Shown here: positions 33,095 through 44,200 of the stretch, piece by piece
Layout of the letters: each line of letters begins with the position of its first letter
How positions within the stretch are numbered: position 1 is the stretch's first letter
Assembly: GCA_951802425.1 (NCBI GenBank)
Contig: OX637795.1
Span: 4,978,070 to 5,042,069, forward strand
Length of the DNA: 64,000 nucleotides
Source of the DNA: Clavaria fumosa
Lineage: Eukaryota > Basidiomycota > Agaricomycetes > Agaricales > Clavariaceae
Direction: 5' to 3'
Notes under the pieces: generated by a model
Database searches by the model: none
Told to the model about the DNA's origin: nothing
The model's input: the letters and a program-made list of their open reading frames with translations, nothing else
Program-made: the position numbers and the translations under genes

Positions 33095-34303
33095 ATGAGA
33101 CCCGAAGCTGATCTTCTCAACTCGTCCCCATCCAATGTCTCCAAGTTTCCAAAACTGACTGGCATGAACTACGCATCATGGTCAGGTCATATGAAATCCG
33201 TGCTACAATCAAAGTACCTTTGGCTCATCGTCAACGGTGACAAAGATTGTCCGCTGGAGGCAGAAGTGTCTGCCACAGAAGCTGAAAAGAGAATCGTGAG
33301 GTGGGAGAGGCTTGATTGGAAGCTTCGGGATCAGGCGGCCATGGGTAACTTGAAAGGAGCATGTGAGAACTCACAGCTCCCTTTCATCGAGAAAGCGAGC
33401 GTCATGTCCACCAGCAAGATGTGGGAAGAACTAAAAAGAGATCATCAGACGAGTCTATCTAAGATAAGTGTTCATTACCTTTTCGAAGACCTCTACACCC
33501 ACAAGTATGTCGATGGCGCTTCCATGGACGAGCACATCGCATCTATGCTCGACATCAGTCAGCGAATATCTGGGTGCAGAGAAACACTCAGCAACTTACA
33601 TATTGCACAAGTGATTGTTCTCTCCCTCCCAAAGACGGCTTCTTGGGAGCTCGTGAAGATTCCCCTGTTTGAGTTAGACCAACTCTCTTCACACATCGTG
33701 AGTACGAAGCTACTACAGGAGGCAAATCGTCGTCAGCACGACAAGACAGGCACGGACACGGCACTCTATGCACACAAGAAACCGAAAGCCGGTAAAAGGC
33801 GAGGGAAGGCCCAAAAGACCGATGAGTGTCACTACTGCCACAAAAAGGGCCATTGGGCCAACGTCTGCCGCAAGCGCAAGGCCGACACAAAGAAAGATGC
33901 TGAAGGATCCGCTCACCTTGCTGTCAGCGAGCTTCATGACCTCGGCACACGTGAGGCGGGACGCTTATATGCAATGCAAAACGGGTCTGCCAAGATTCTT
34001 GAGGTCTTGCTCGACTGTGCCGCAACTTGCCATATGTTCTTCAACAGAACTATTTTCTCCCAGTACTCGCAGTCAGCCTCCACAGACACAATATCAGTCG
34101 GAAATGGAAAGCTCATACCAGTCTCTGGACGAGGTAGTGTCACTCTCAAGTGCCAGCTACCTAACGGGGTACAAACGGTCGTCCTACACGACATTCTACA
34201 CGTCCCAAATCTCACTGCCAATCTGGTCAGCTTGGGCCAATTGGGGCGCGCTGGAGCCGTCGGCACGTTCGGCGGAGGCTGTATCAAAGTAATACTCGAT
34301 TGA
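33095..34303 (+). pseudogene. Copia C2: Gag and protease
   Basis: An open stretch of about 400 codons from ATG 33095. Gag (residues 15-230) has KFPKLTGMNYASWSGHMKSV and LQSKYLWLIVNG, and the CCHC knuckle CHYCHKKGHWANVC lies near residue 255. The protease is LLDCAATCHMFFNRTIFSQY, where most copia proteases have D(S/C)G(A/C)T, then NGKLIPVSGRGSVTL. The stretch closes at TGA 34301-34303. The frame simply continues on the other side, so this is a nonsense change within a former polyprotein. Confidence 0.9.
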
Positions 34304-35346
34304 CTAGAGCTGCTTCGAGCTCAACTCATGAGTATAAACCTTTACCAGGTCATCCTGAGTACTCACCATGATACTGGGATGGCTTATCTTGCAAAATCGA
34401 GCGAGAGCCTCCGACTATGGCACCGTCGTATGGGCCATTTAGACTTGGATGCCATTCGTAAACTTGCCAGCAGAGAAATGGTAAAAGGACTTACCATCTC
34501 AACACCACATGCATACGACCATGTTTGTGAGGGATGTGTGCTTGGCAAATCCCACCGTCTCCCATTCCCCAAAACCAGCATGACGGTGTACCTGCAGATG
34601 GGCCTCATCGTAGTTGACCTGACAGGGCCGATGAATGTTGTAACCTGGAGCAGAAAGTCTTATGCATTGGTCATCGTCGAAGCAAGCTCTCGTTTCGGCA
34701 CAGGCGAACTACTCACATCGAAGGACGAAACGTACAGCGTATTGATCACTGTGATTGCTCGACTTGAATGACAATCAGGTGAGAAATGCTGCATAATTCG
34801 CAGCAATGGTGGCAGAGAGTTTTTAAATCAACTTACTCGAAAATTCTGTGACAAAAACGGGATCGCTCACCAGATGACAATCCCCTATACTCCTGAGCAG
34901 AACGGCATCACAGAATGCGCAATCGCAGTCTACTTCGAGATGGTCTGATGCATGCTACACACCACTCACATGGATCTACAGTACTGGGGAGAAGCCTTTC
35001 AGTATGTGGTATACATCAGAAATCTCTCACTGACACCTGCCTTGGTCAATGATGTTCCATACAGTGCTTGGACTGGACAGAAACCTGATATCTCACACCT
35101 TCGTATCTTTGGCTCTATCGGCTATGCAAACATCCCAAAGAAAATCCAGGGCAGAAAACTTGCTGTAACGGCCAAGAAGTGTCGTCTGCTTGGATGGTGG
35201 GTGGACGAGTCCAAGGGCTATCGCTTGGAGGACCTAGAGACGAAGATCATTATTGCATCAAGGGATGTGCATTTCATTGAAGATGAAACACCTACTGAAC
35301 TAGCAGCTATTGACCACAATATCACCCTACAAACCCAAACGAGCTA
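34304..35346 (+). pseudogene. Copia C2: GAG_pre-integrase and integrase
   Basis: HHCC region LRLWHRRMGHLDLDAIRKLA and HVCEGCVLGKSH. The catalytic core is IVVDLTGPMNVV, then a TGA (LE*QSGEK, where C1 has LERQSGRK), then RSNGGREFL, where RTDNGTEL of C1 shows the expected Asp replaced by Asn. Then comes EQNGITECAIAVYFEMV*CMLH, again TGA where C1 has Arg. The C-terminal part (HLRIFGSIGYANIPKKIQGR) is open. Inactive as it stands. Confidence 0.88.
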
Positions 35347-37111
35347 ATGTCTGATGATTTGGGAAGGTCGACTGACATGCAGCCAATAGCAGAAATCGAG
35401 CCGCATATTGCTACTGATCCCATCAGTCAACCTGCCACACCATTACCAGAAGAATTGACAGTTGTTCCCATACCCACACAAAAGACTTCCAAATGGGCTA
35501 ATCTCCCCCTGTGCGAAACATCAACATGTTGCCGAAAGGAGCCAGAACGCTTCGGTGTTGAAGCAAACGAAACTGATATTGAGGAGGCCATAAATCGTAA
35601 TGCTGAGCACTATGCATATGTCGCATATGCGAATGAACCCCAATCCTACCATGAAGCTATAAATTCACCATGCTCAAAACAGTGTGAGAAGGCAATTGAC
35701 GACGAACTCGCGCAGTTAAGTGAAACCGGCACCTTCGAATGGGTCTGCAACGCTCCTCCTGGAAGAAATGTTATTGGTAGCCACTGGGTCTTGAAAGAAA
35801 AACGCGATGGCCAGGGAAAACTACTGAAACACAAAGCTTGTATTGTCGCTCAGGGTTTCTCGCAGGTACCAGGACAAGATTTCAATGGAATGTATGCATC
35901 TGTAGCCAAATTCACAACCCTCCGTGTCCTCCTCGCCATCGTAGCGAAGGAGGACTGGGCCCTCCACCATATTGACATCTGTGGTGCTTACCTTCAGGGT
36001 GACCTCGATGAAGAAATATATATACAAGCACCTGACAGTGTTGCTGAACCGGCGAAGAAAGACTGGGTGTGGAAGCTGCGAAAGCCACTCTATGGTTTGA
36101 AACAAGCTGGGTGACAGTGGAAAATGAAACTGGATATGAGCATGGGTGACCTTGGATTCCTCAAGAGTGTTGCCAACGATTGTCTTTATATCAAGAGATC
36201 TAACAGTGTCACGACCATCGTCGTGTTGGCATACATTGATGATATGAATGTGGGCAGACCGAAACTTGAAGACATAGTTGATTTCAAGCATGAAATCAAC
36301 AAGAAGTTTGAGGTGACAGACCTGGGTGAGCTCAAGTTCATCCTCGGAATCAAAGTTGAACGGGACTGCAGTGCACACATGGTCATACTCAACCAGACGG
36401 CGTACATTCATGAGGTTCTCACACACTATGGGATGACTAATTGTAGTGCTGTCTCGACTCCCCTTGCTCCTACCGAACACCTCACAGTCTCACAGTCCCC
36501 TACAACACCTGCTGAGTTAGAAGCGACTCGACTATATGCCAACGGCACATCCTACCTGGAGCACATTGGAGCCCTGCTCTATGCCACCCAAACACGTCCA
36601 GATTGTCAGTACGCTGTCAGCACACTCGTGCAGTTCTCTAGCAACCCTGGTAAAACCCACTTCGAAGCTGTCAAATGTTGACACAAGACGGTCTGTTGGC
36701 GGCTTCATCTTCGACTTCACTGGGAGCTCTATTTCCTGGTCCTCCAAGAAGCAGCCTATGGTTGCTTTATCCATGGTTGAGGCAGAATACATGGCGGCTT
36801 TGAATGCTACCAAAGAGGCTGTCTGGCTTTGTATGCTAGTCGAGGATCTCGGATTCACACCAGCTGAAGCGACGACGATCCACGCCAATAACCAAGGGTG
36901 CATCACTCTCTCCCACAACCCTGTTTTGCACTCCCGGGCAAAACATATTGACATACGCCACCATTTCATCCAAGAATGCATCGCGAACTTAGAGATCAAC
37001 CTCAAGTTTTGTTCTATGAAGGACATGGTAGCTGATATATTCACCAAGGCTCTCTCCTGTGAACTATTCGAAAAAATTTGGGGTGTGCTTGGAGTGGGAG
37101 TTAGGATGTGA
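35347..37111 (+). pseudogene. Copia C2: RT and RNase H
   Basis: RT has CIVAQGFSQVPGQDFNGMYA, HIDICGAYLQGDLDEEIYI, RKPLYGLKQAG*QWKMKL (TGA where C1 has Arg) and the catalytic YIDDM near 36240, then DLGELKFILGIKVER. After NPGKTHFEAVK the reading jumps to DTRRSVGGFIFDFTGSSISW. The segment with the first RNase H Asp (DADWA in the family) is missing. The rest of RNase H (MVEAEYMAALNATKEAVWL, HIDIRHHFI, DMVADIFTKAL) is present. The region ends at TGA about 37111, just before the purine tract and 3' LTR. Confidence 0.88.
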
Positions 37112-37146
37112 TCCAAGTGGGAGTTAGGACGTGATCCGAGTGGGAG

Positions 37147-37171
37147 TGACGAAGGTTCGGCTAATGCCCTA
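37147..37171 (+). repeat. 3' LTR of C2, first 25 bp
   Basis: TGACGAAGGTTCGGCTAATG and the next five bases match the start of the 5' LTR (one transition, CAG/CGG). The LTR is then interrupted at TA by the TIR element and resumes at 40509. Confidence 0.88.
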
Positions 37172-37260
37172 CATCAGGAAACCTCAAAATGTCTTGACCC
37201 AGCTTGATCTGTCTTGACCTTAGTGGTCAAGACAGATCAAGAACTTTTTTGGTCAAGAAC
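37172..37260 (+). repeat. Left TIR and subterminal repeats
   Basis: The TIR proper covers about 37172-37217. It is followed by an inverted pair TGTCTTGACCTTAGTGGTCAAGACA and a second GGTCAAGAACTCCGTCTTGA cluster, both built from the TCTTGAC motif, which could serve as transposase binding sites. Confidence 0.8.
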
Positions 37261-37373
37261 TCCGTCTTGAAAACGCAAAACGAACCTACTTATACAAGTT
37301 AAAGTTCTTGATTCAAGAACAATCAAGTGTACAAAGTAATCAAGTGTACAAGATGTGATAAGGGGTCAAGACA

Positions 37374-38655
37374 ATGGTTCCGCTGCTGCTGCCGCCGTCG
37401 TGCACTGCTACCGCTGCCATCGTGTGCTGATGCCGCCGCCGCCACCATTGTGCGCTGCTGCCGCTGCGGTCGTGCGCTGCTGCCGCCACTGTGGTTGTGC
37501 GCTGCTGCCGCCGCCGTCGTGTGCTGCTACCGCTGCCATTGTGTGCTGATGCCGCCGCCGCCGCCATTGTGCGCTGCTGCCGCTGCGGTCGTGCGCTGCT
37601 GCCGCCACTGTGGTTGTGCGCTGCTGCCGCCGCCGTCGTGCGCTGCTACCACTGCCATCGTGTGCTGATGCCGCAGCCGCCGCCGCCATTGTGCGCTGCT
37701 GCCGCCGCCATCGTGCGCTGCTGCCGTCGTGCACTGCTGCCGCCGCTGCGGTCATGCGCTGCTGCCGCCGCTGCGGTTGTGTGCTGCTGCTGCCGCTGCG
37801 GTCGTGCGCTGCTGCCGCTGTTGTGCGCTGCTGCCGCCGCTGCTGGTGCCATCGCCGCTGCTGCTGGTGCCATCACCGCTGCTGTTGGTGCCACCGCTGC
37901 CGCCGCCGCCGCCACCGCCGTCGCTGCTAGTGCTGCCGCTACCGTCGTCATCGCTGTGCTGCCGCTGCCGCCGTCACTGCTGGTACCACCATCGCCATCG
38001 CTGTTGGCGCCGCCGCCGCCGCCGCTGCTGGTGCCGTCGCCGCCGCCGCCGCTACCGTCATCATCACTGCGCCGCTGCCGCTGTTGCTGGTGCTGGTGCT
38101 GCCGCTGCCGCCATCACTGCTGGTACTGCCGCCACCGCCGCTGCTGCTGGTGCCATCGCCGCTGCTGCTGGTGCCACCGCCGCCGCCGCTACCGTCATTG
38201 TCACTGCGCCGCCGCCGCCGCTGCTGGTGCCACCGCTGCCGCCGCTGGTGCCGCCGCCACCGCCATCGCTGCTGGTGCCGTCGCCGCTGCTGCTGGTGCT
38301 GCCGCCACTGCCGCCACCGCCGTCGCTGCTAGTGCCACCGCTACCATCGTCATCGCTGCACCGCCGCCACTGCTGCTGGTGCCGTCGCCGCTGCTGCTGG
38401 TGCCGCTGCTGTCGACGTCACTGCTGGTACTGCCGCCGCCGCCATCGCAGCCGGTGCCGCTGCCGCCGCCTTCACTGCTGGTGCTGCCTCCGCCGCTGCT
38501 GGTGCCGCCGCCACCGCCACCACCATCGCTGCTGGTGCCGCTGCTACCGTCGTTGTCGCTGCTAGTGCCGCCGCTACCATTGTCGCTGCTTTGCTGCTGC
38601 CGCCGCCGCCGTCCATTGCCGCTGCCGATGTCGATCGCTTCTGCTGCCACCGTCG
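37374..38655. repeat. 1.3-kb CCG/CTG trinucleotide-rich repeat
   Basis: Almost entirely composed of codon-sized GCC, GCT, CTG and CGT steps, with higher-order repeats such as GTGCGCTGCTGCCGC and GCTGCTGCTGGTGCC. All frames stay open for long stretches (up to 435 codons) and encode runs of Ala/Cys/Leu/Pro/Val, or Ser/Gly/Thr on the reverse. This is a property of the triplet repeat and not evidence for a protein. It is highly GC- and CpG-rich, in sharp contrast with the surrounding DNA. Confidence 0.9.
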
Positions 38656-38686
38656 TCGTTGCCGCCTGCCGTTTCTGCATTTGGGG

Positions 38687-39622
38687 TCATGAGAAAGGGA
38701 GAAAAAGAGAGGGGGCGGCATCACCTGAGTTGTCGTCCATGGTTCCTGCTGTCGACGTCGGGATGCGTAGGAGGTGTGCAGGCGTGCGCGTCAGGTAGAG
38801 TCGGTGCAATGCATCTTCTGCAGCCTAGATGGGTTCAGAGGAAAGTTGAGTTTGCGGCAGCGCAGCCAGGTCAGAGGGAGGGAAGGCGCCATACGCGGTA
38901 CTCTGCCATTTTGAGCGAGCTCCCAAACCCCTCGCCGAGCTGGTCGGCGCCGGAATAGATCCCGACGACAAATATGGGAGAGTTGGAGAAGCGGCCGGTC
39001 TCTTTGAGCAGACTTTTGGCATGGATACAGGCGCCAGGAACAGATGAGCTCTGGAAACAACGCAGAGACCTGGTGCTCACCGAGATTTTGGACGTTCGCG
39101 CTTGAACTTGGCGACTGTCTCGAGAAGAGCGCGTTTGGGGTCTCGGAATTTGAGCATGTTTCGGAGGTCGATTTCACGGGAAAAGAAGGCGTTGGTGAAC
39201 TTGCGGGCCGAGAGCAGACAACGGTGTTTATATACCAGGGCCACGATCTCTCGTGGTATAGACGCGAGTGCGTCTGCGTGAAGTACACCCACTGTCGTCG
39301 GAGTATTGGCCTCTTTGTGAGAGGCAATGTGGTGAGAAACGGCATTGAGAAATAGGAAAGGACGCACGGTACGATGCCACCGCAAGAGCTGGGTCGCGCC
39401 CATCTCATGCGCGATGCTGGCGCATGTTACTGGGCCGACGTGTGCGCTTACTGCAGCCTTGAGGACGCGGGTGGGGAGGTGGGGGTAGCTCGCGTGGACG
39501 TATTCGGTGGCGAAGAGGCCGAGGATGGGATTTCCAAGAGATGAGAGCTGATCGTTGGACGGGGGCGGAGCAGCGTTGGGATGGTGTTGCTGGTAGAACG
39601 GGAGGAAGGAGGGGTGACTGCA
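38687..39622 (-). pseudogene. MRPL3: Captured piece of mitochondrial ribosomal protein mL44 gene (RNase III-like)
   Basis: Minus-strand exons read NDQLSSLGNPILGLFATEYV-HASYPHLPTRVLKAAVSAHV, then IAHEMGATQLLRWHRT, an optional 57-nt intron (39367-39311, in phase), then ADALASIPREIVALVYKHR and LRNMLKFRDPKRALLETVAK. An intron at 39080-39013 (GTGAGC...AAAG) joins RPKSR to LLKETGRFSNSPIFVVGIYS. A further intron at 38894-38825 (GTATGG...CTAG) joins KMAEYR to AAEDALHRLYLTRTP, the dsRNA-binding-type end. This is the RNase III-fold plus dsRBD layout of fungal mL44/Mrpl3. The amino-terminal third is missing. The end is fused to element sequence, with a stop at 38687. Intact introns show capture at the DNA level. 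Confidence 0.8.
38712..38751 (+). repeat. 40-bp direct repeat bordering the captured gene (copy 1 of 2)
   Basis: GGGGCGGCATCACCTGAGTT plus the next 20 bases recur at 39623-39662 with a single mismatch (G/T at the 31st position). The captured mL44 DNA (38752-39622) lies exactly between the two copies, as expected if the host segment entered at this motif by a repeat-generating event. Confidence 0.88.
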
Positions 39623-39662
39623 GGGGCGGCATCACCTGAGTTGTCGTCCATTGTTCCTGCTG
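39623..39662 (+). repeat. 40-bp direct repeat bordering the captured gene (copy 2 of 2)
   Basis: Second copy of the 38712-38751 motif. It is followed by renewed CCG/CTG repeat (39660-39800), a GGGGTCAGCAGAGGGAAAGA stretch resembling GGGGTCATGAGAAAGGGAGA at 38683, and a pure (GA) run at 39897-39917. The right side is therefore a shortened repeat of the left side of the element. Confidence 0.85.
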
Positions 39663-40129
39663 CTGCTGTCCACTGCCGCTGCCGCCGCCGTCCACGTCAC
39701 CCGCTGCTGCCGCCGCCGTCAACGCCGTCTGCTGCTGCCGCCGTCGTCCCTGTCCATTGCCGCTGCTGCTGCTGCCACCGTCATCGTCAACAACCGCTGC
39801 TGTCGCTACCCCTGCCATTTCCTTACCTGGGGTCAGCAGAGGGAAAGACAGAGGAGGTCACCTGGGGTCGTTGCCGCCATTTTCGTTGTCACACAAAGAG
39901 AGAGAGAGAGAGAGGGAGAGGAAGAGGAGCGGGGGGGTGTTAGATCGAGGATGTGAGAGTAGTGTGGGCACGACTGACAAGCGGGGTCGGACTTTGAACA
40001 AAGTTCAACATAGATCATGTGACCTTATGTCGAAATTTCTTTTGAAGTCCAATTCAGGTTTTGCTGATGTTGATGTCTTTTGTAGCTACTATGTAAATAA
40101 GTTCATTGATCACCATGCTTTTGAGATAG

Positions 40130-40506
40130 CTTCTTGACATCTTTTTTACTGATTGTTTTCTAATTAGTCTTGATCATCTTATTGGCTCTTGACTACAATT
40201 GTTTCTTATTGGTCTTGACCAACTTATTGGCTCTTGATTTCTTAGCATATCCTTGACTACAATACTCTCCAAGATAAAATACATGTGTTGATTTTCTTAT
40301 TAGTCTTGACCATCTTATTAGTTCTTGACTACAATTATTGCTTGTTTTCTTATTGGTCTTGACCATCTTATTAGCTCTTGACTACTTAGCATATCCTTGA
40401 CTACAACACTCTCCAAGATAAAATACATGTCTTGACTTTCTTGACTGTCTTGACCAATTTGTCAAGACAGTCAAGGTGGGTCAAGACAATTTGAGGTTTG
40501 CTGATG
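40130..40506 (-). repeat. Right subterminal repeats and TIR
   Basis: Contains many TCTTGACCA/TCTTGACTAC motifs and a roughly 143-bp near-duplication: the GCATATCCTTGACTACAA ... CTCCAAGATAAAATACATGT stretch occurs at about 40246-40290 and again at about 40389-40433. The TIR itself occupies about 40461-40506 and ends CTGATG against TA. Confidence 0.8.
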
Positions 40507-40508
40507 TA

Positions 40509-40748
40509 CCCGAAAGCGGTCTAGTACATCTACTTTAAACTCCTATTTGTTTAATGCCTGCCAGCGAAGTGGCCTCAGGGCCCTCATTATTTTTCATACT
40601 GCCATATCTGGAGCTTCACGTCTCTCACGTGAACTCCAGGTACGTGCCACCATTACAACTATTACTATGTTACTGAATACACCATGTCTCTCGCATGAAC
40701 TCCAGTCATCATGATCTCAAGCTTTCCCTGCATTATATACCAGATTGC
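40509..40748 (+). repeat. 3' LTR of C2, remaining 240 bp
   Basis: Resumes CCCGAAAGCGGTCTAGTA and runs to CCAGATTGC, matching 32853-33092 of the 5' LTR with several differences that are nearly all transitions (CGTCTAC/CATCTAC, TTCGTTTAG/TTTGTTTAA, CTCGCATG/CTCACGTG). Confidence 0.9.
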
Positions 40749-41249
40749 CTTAAATGTGAGGTACAGCAGTGGTTTGAATTCACAACACAAATGAGAGAAC
40801 CTGTTAAGGCTGATCACAACCAACTTGGAGTGACAAAGTTCTTATTCATATTTACTCTGTTTATATACTATCTCTGTAGTTATGTATGTGGTTAAGTACA
40901 CAGTCAATGCTTACCTAAGCATTAATTGGTCATCTAGTCTACACAAGCACAACACTCAGTGTATGTTAGTTACAGATATGATACACTACTTACAATACAA
41001 ATAGACCTTCATGATCCTTAAGTATTCCAATAGTAAACACAACTAAAACTGCTCCAGATACAGGACAATGGATGTGGTACTGTAATATGTGGCACGCACA
41101 TATGCTGTGTAGTGTTTGGTTCTGTTTCCTTTTCGTCGCAGTCCGCCCTTGAGCATATCTGACGAATTTGAATACTGCTCTAAATTTCGGCATGTAAGTC
41201 AGGGCCTGTGAGTTCAGGATGTATCTAAAACATTTTTACAAGGTCATTC
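40749..41249. other. Spacer upstream of the helicase gene
   Basis: No retroelement or gene motif was found. It must hold the promoter and probably a first exon of the helicase gene, since the first recognised coding exon has no ATG before its zinc finger. A possible acceptor (TTCTTGTCCAG) ends at about 41255 and a possible donor (CATGTAAGTCAGG) lies at about 41190. Confidence 0.5.
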
Positions 41250-44200
41250 TTGTCCAGTATCTCCCAAAGCTCAACATACCCTGTAAAATGCAAGTACTGC
41301 GACGAGGCTTTATTGTCAATGCCTGGACGAGTTCAGCACTATGACGATAGGCACCATTTTGCCTGTGACCACGACGATTGCAATAAAATCTTTCGCACTC
41401 AAAACGCCCTCAAGAGTCATCAAAAAACAAAGCACAGCAGGCGTGCACCAACGAAGGCTGCAACAAGGTCTCTCCGAGGCCAATTTCAGAGAGTCCTCGA
41501 TCCGGAGTTGACAACAATGCAACAGAATTCTAGTGTGGAGGTGCCTCAACTCGCTCCAGATCTTGGACCCTCTGGCCCCCTAGCAACTCCCCTTTTGTCT
41601 CCGGCAATGCCGCTACAGCCAGCTCCGAGTGCGATACTTCCACTTATCAATGACCCCTTGTCACCACCCCAATTTGCCCTTGCCAGCGCATCGCCACCTG
41701 CCTCGGCTGGCTCTCAGCTGCCTGTGCAAGAGGAACTAACATCTTTACTACTCCAACAACACCCCCTGCTCTCAAAGTACGACCTACGAGTGGAGCCAAT
41801 GCTTCGTATCGTGTTCTGCCTTCAATGCTCAGTCGCAGTTCTCCCTCAAAATGCTAGAAGCCATGCCACTACTCATTTCTCTTCTGTGCCTCCGTCTTCA
41901 CAATTTTTAGAACTCTTCCATCAGCATGGTGTAGATGGGAATGTTCGCGTACCGTCCCATCCTATTGCACCAATCCCAGGTCTGAAGCATGTAAAGGGGT
42001 TTAAGTGTACTATTCCTGGGTGTAATGCACTAGCCGCATCATCTCGGAGTAGCCAGGAACACACTCTACGACACCATTTTGGACTTCAGAATTCGAAGAA
42101 CTCTAAGGCGACAACAATGCATTATCTGTACGAATTCAGAGGAAATACTGTGCTTGTTGAGACAGATACAGCGCTGTCTCAACACGTTCCTGGTGATTCA
42201 TTCGAATCGTACCTTGTGCAGATCGGACCTCGTCATAATCCTCGAATGCCCTCAACCACGTACGAAGTCCCCGAAGATCCAAGAAAACTTACAACATTCC
42301 ATTATGTTTCTGGTTGGCATCAGCCAATTGCAGGCTATGATATTGCGACGCTTCGTTCCCTTGTCTCCGAACCTCAAGCAGGAGACCAATATGCTTTGTT
42401 AAAGCCAGCCCTGGAAGGCTATATCTCATCTCTAGTTTGTAAACTTCCAATGCTTTCCACTTTGTTTCGCCGTCTTGTTAACTCACCTACCGGGTAAGCA
42501 ATCATCTAATAGTGTCAGAATGTTTCTCACACATCACAGAGCCATTGTCAATTCACCTTTCAGACGGCCTCAAACAACAACTTATCACAAACAAATCTCG
42601 CACATCGTCGCGTGTTATATGGCCATGATTCTGCGCTCTCGTCATGACCATCCTCTACATTTCAAGATACACCTCACCAAACAGCAAGAAGCGGCAGCAA
42701 AGACCTTAGAACAAGGAATACGTCAAGGCATTGACTTGCATGACACTATCCATCGCTTAGCGTATGCACTGCTCTCGACATACCATCAAGATTCCATTGA
42801 AAATGAATGGATATGTCCCCTGAGATGTTTTTTCGTCCTCTACCATCTCTGTGATGACAAGACTTTCACTCCGGTCAACCACATACCACCCAATCTCAGC
42901 AAGATTCAGTGGTTCTTCCGCGGGGTTGCCTGTGTGGAAGCACTTCAACGGCGTAACGAGCATGTAGATGGTGTTATTGGGTTTGTTCCAATCTTATTAT
43001 ATGACATTAGGCTCATTTTCCTTTCAGGATCTACCATGAAACATTGGCAAAGCTTTTGCAAGAAGGAAACCCCACACAATTCAATGCGCTTCGTGAAAAC
43101 TTTCACTTGATGTCATCCCTGGCATACAAGATCAAATATATGCCAAGATTCTTGTGGAACTCGAACTATAATGTGGTTCAAATCGATGGTTTTCCTATTC
43201 CTATGTCATCCCACATCAACTTTGTTCGAGACCTGCTCCGGACAGCAGAAGGCAGATTAGAAAAAGCCCTCCAAGGGCTTCAATTTCCAAAGTTTGAGGA
43301 GGCTCTCCAATATTGCACTGACCCCGACAATCCTTGCCATTGGATTCGTGACGACCTCAGAAACACAACCCCTGGATACAGCTTCGTTACCGACAAACGA
43401 AACCCATTTCACAACTTTCTTGATAGCTTTGCAAGGGCACTGATGGATGAAGAGCGTAACCCGCAGGTCGCTTCAAGGATGCTTGTCCGGCATGTTGAAG
43501 GGGTAGTGCATATAAAGCATGGTGTGTCAACTTTGATGTGCATATGGATGTTTCTGACCACATATCACCTTCAGGAGCTCTCTATGACCTTTATGGCGAC
43601 TTTGCTGAACTTTATAATGTTGTCTTCACACTCCTTATGCTCACCCAAGGTGGTCCGGCACGTGGGACTGAAATGGAGATCCAAAGCATTAAAAACACCT
43701 CTACGGCGCCTCGGACCGTCTATTCTATCTCCGGATACCTGGCCTTTGTTAACACATACAACAAAACCCGACATAACACAGGAGCCGATAACCTTGTTGC
43801 CCGCTGGCCAGCACGCGAAGTTACACGATTACTGCTCTACATTCTCGTTATCATCAGACCTGTTGAGCGCCTTTTTGCCCATGAAATATTTGGAGATGAG
43901 GAGGTAGCAAACTACGACGTTCACTTGTGGGTTCGATACGGGAAGGTCATGGACACATCAGCTTTCACAGAGGTCCTCAGTGATTTTACGGAATCAGGTC
44001 TGGGCATACCCATAGGTATTGCAGACTGGAGGCATCTCTGCAAAACAATTTGCCGACACATTTTACAAATAAATCTCGATGACCCAGAAGAACCAGAAGA
44101 CCAAGGCCAGAATGCACTTTTGCAACAATTTGGCCATGACGAGGCAGGGGTCGGTCAGACTATCTATGGCCTGGAGTATGGTCACCTCCGTGATGACTTT

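Larger units (their letters stand above)
37172..40506. mobile_element. 3335-bp non-autonomous TIR element carrying an mL44 gene piece
   Basis: The left end CATCAGGAAACCTCAAAATG continues TCTTGACCCAGCTTGA. The right end, reversed, reads CATCAGCAAACCTCAAATTG then TCTTGACCCACCTTGA, giving TIRs of about 36-46 bp. It is flanked by TA on both sides (37170-37171 and 40507-40508), and removal rebuilds the C2 LTR with its exact 265-bp length. Both ends are rich in TCTTGACCA/GGTCAAGA subterminal motifs. No transposase frame is present. The content is a CCG/CTG repeat, an 871-bp piece of a host gene and a second repeat patch. The superfamily is uncertain; TA duplication would fit Tc1/mariner-like and some others. 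Confidence 0.88.
32828..40748 (+). mobile_element. Ty1/copia element C2 with nested TIR element in its 3' LTR
   Basis: Excluding the nested element (37172-40506) and one copy of its TA target duplication, the element is about 4.58 kb: LTR, Gag, protease, integrase, RT, RNase H, polypurine-like GTGGGAG and LTR. A clear target duplication of C2 itself was not resolved (left flank ...CTATGTGA, right flank CTTAAATGTGAGG). Coding is interrupted by at least five stops, mostly TGA at positions where the related C1 element has Arg. Confidence 0.93.

Noticed and set aside
37355..38798. Very long frames (up to 435 codons) rich in Ala, Cys, Leu, Pro or Ser, Gly, Thr on both strands
   Set aside because: They follow from a CCG/CTG triplet repeat that has few stop codons in any frame; no start context, motif or splice structure supports a gene.
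38791..39408. 205-codon minus-strand frame as the main protein in the TIR element
   Set aside because: It is a different frame from the mL44 exons; only the spliced frame gives the conserved RNase III and dsRNA-binding segments.
32822..40758. Target duplication ATGTGA for copia C2
   Set aside because: ATGTGA occurs just before the 5' LTR and five bases after the 3' LTR end, but the gap does not fit a clean duplication, so it is left unresolved.
42475..43907. Overlapping frames suggesting frameshifts in the helicase gene
   Set aside because: Each overlap contains an intron of 46-53 nt with GT...AG ends, and the exons join in phase over 1731 codons.
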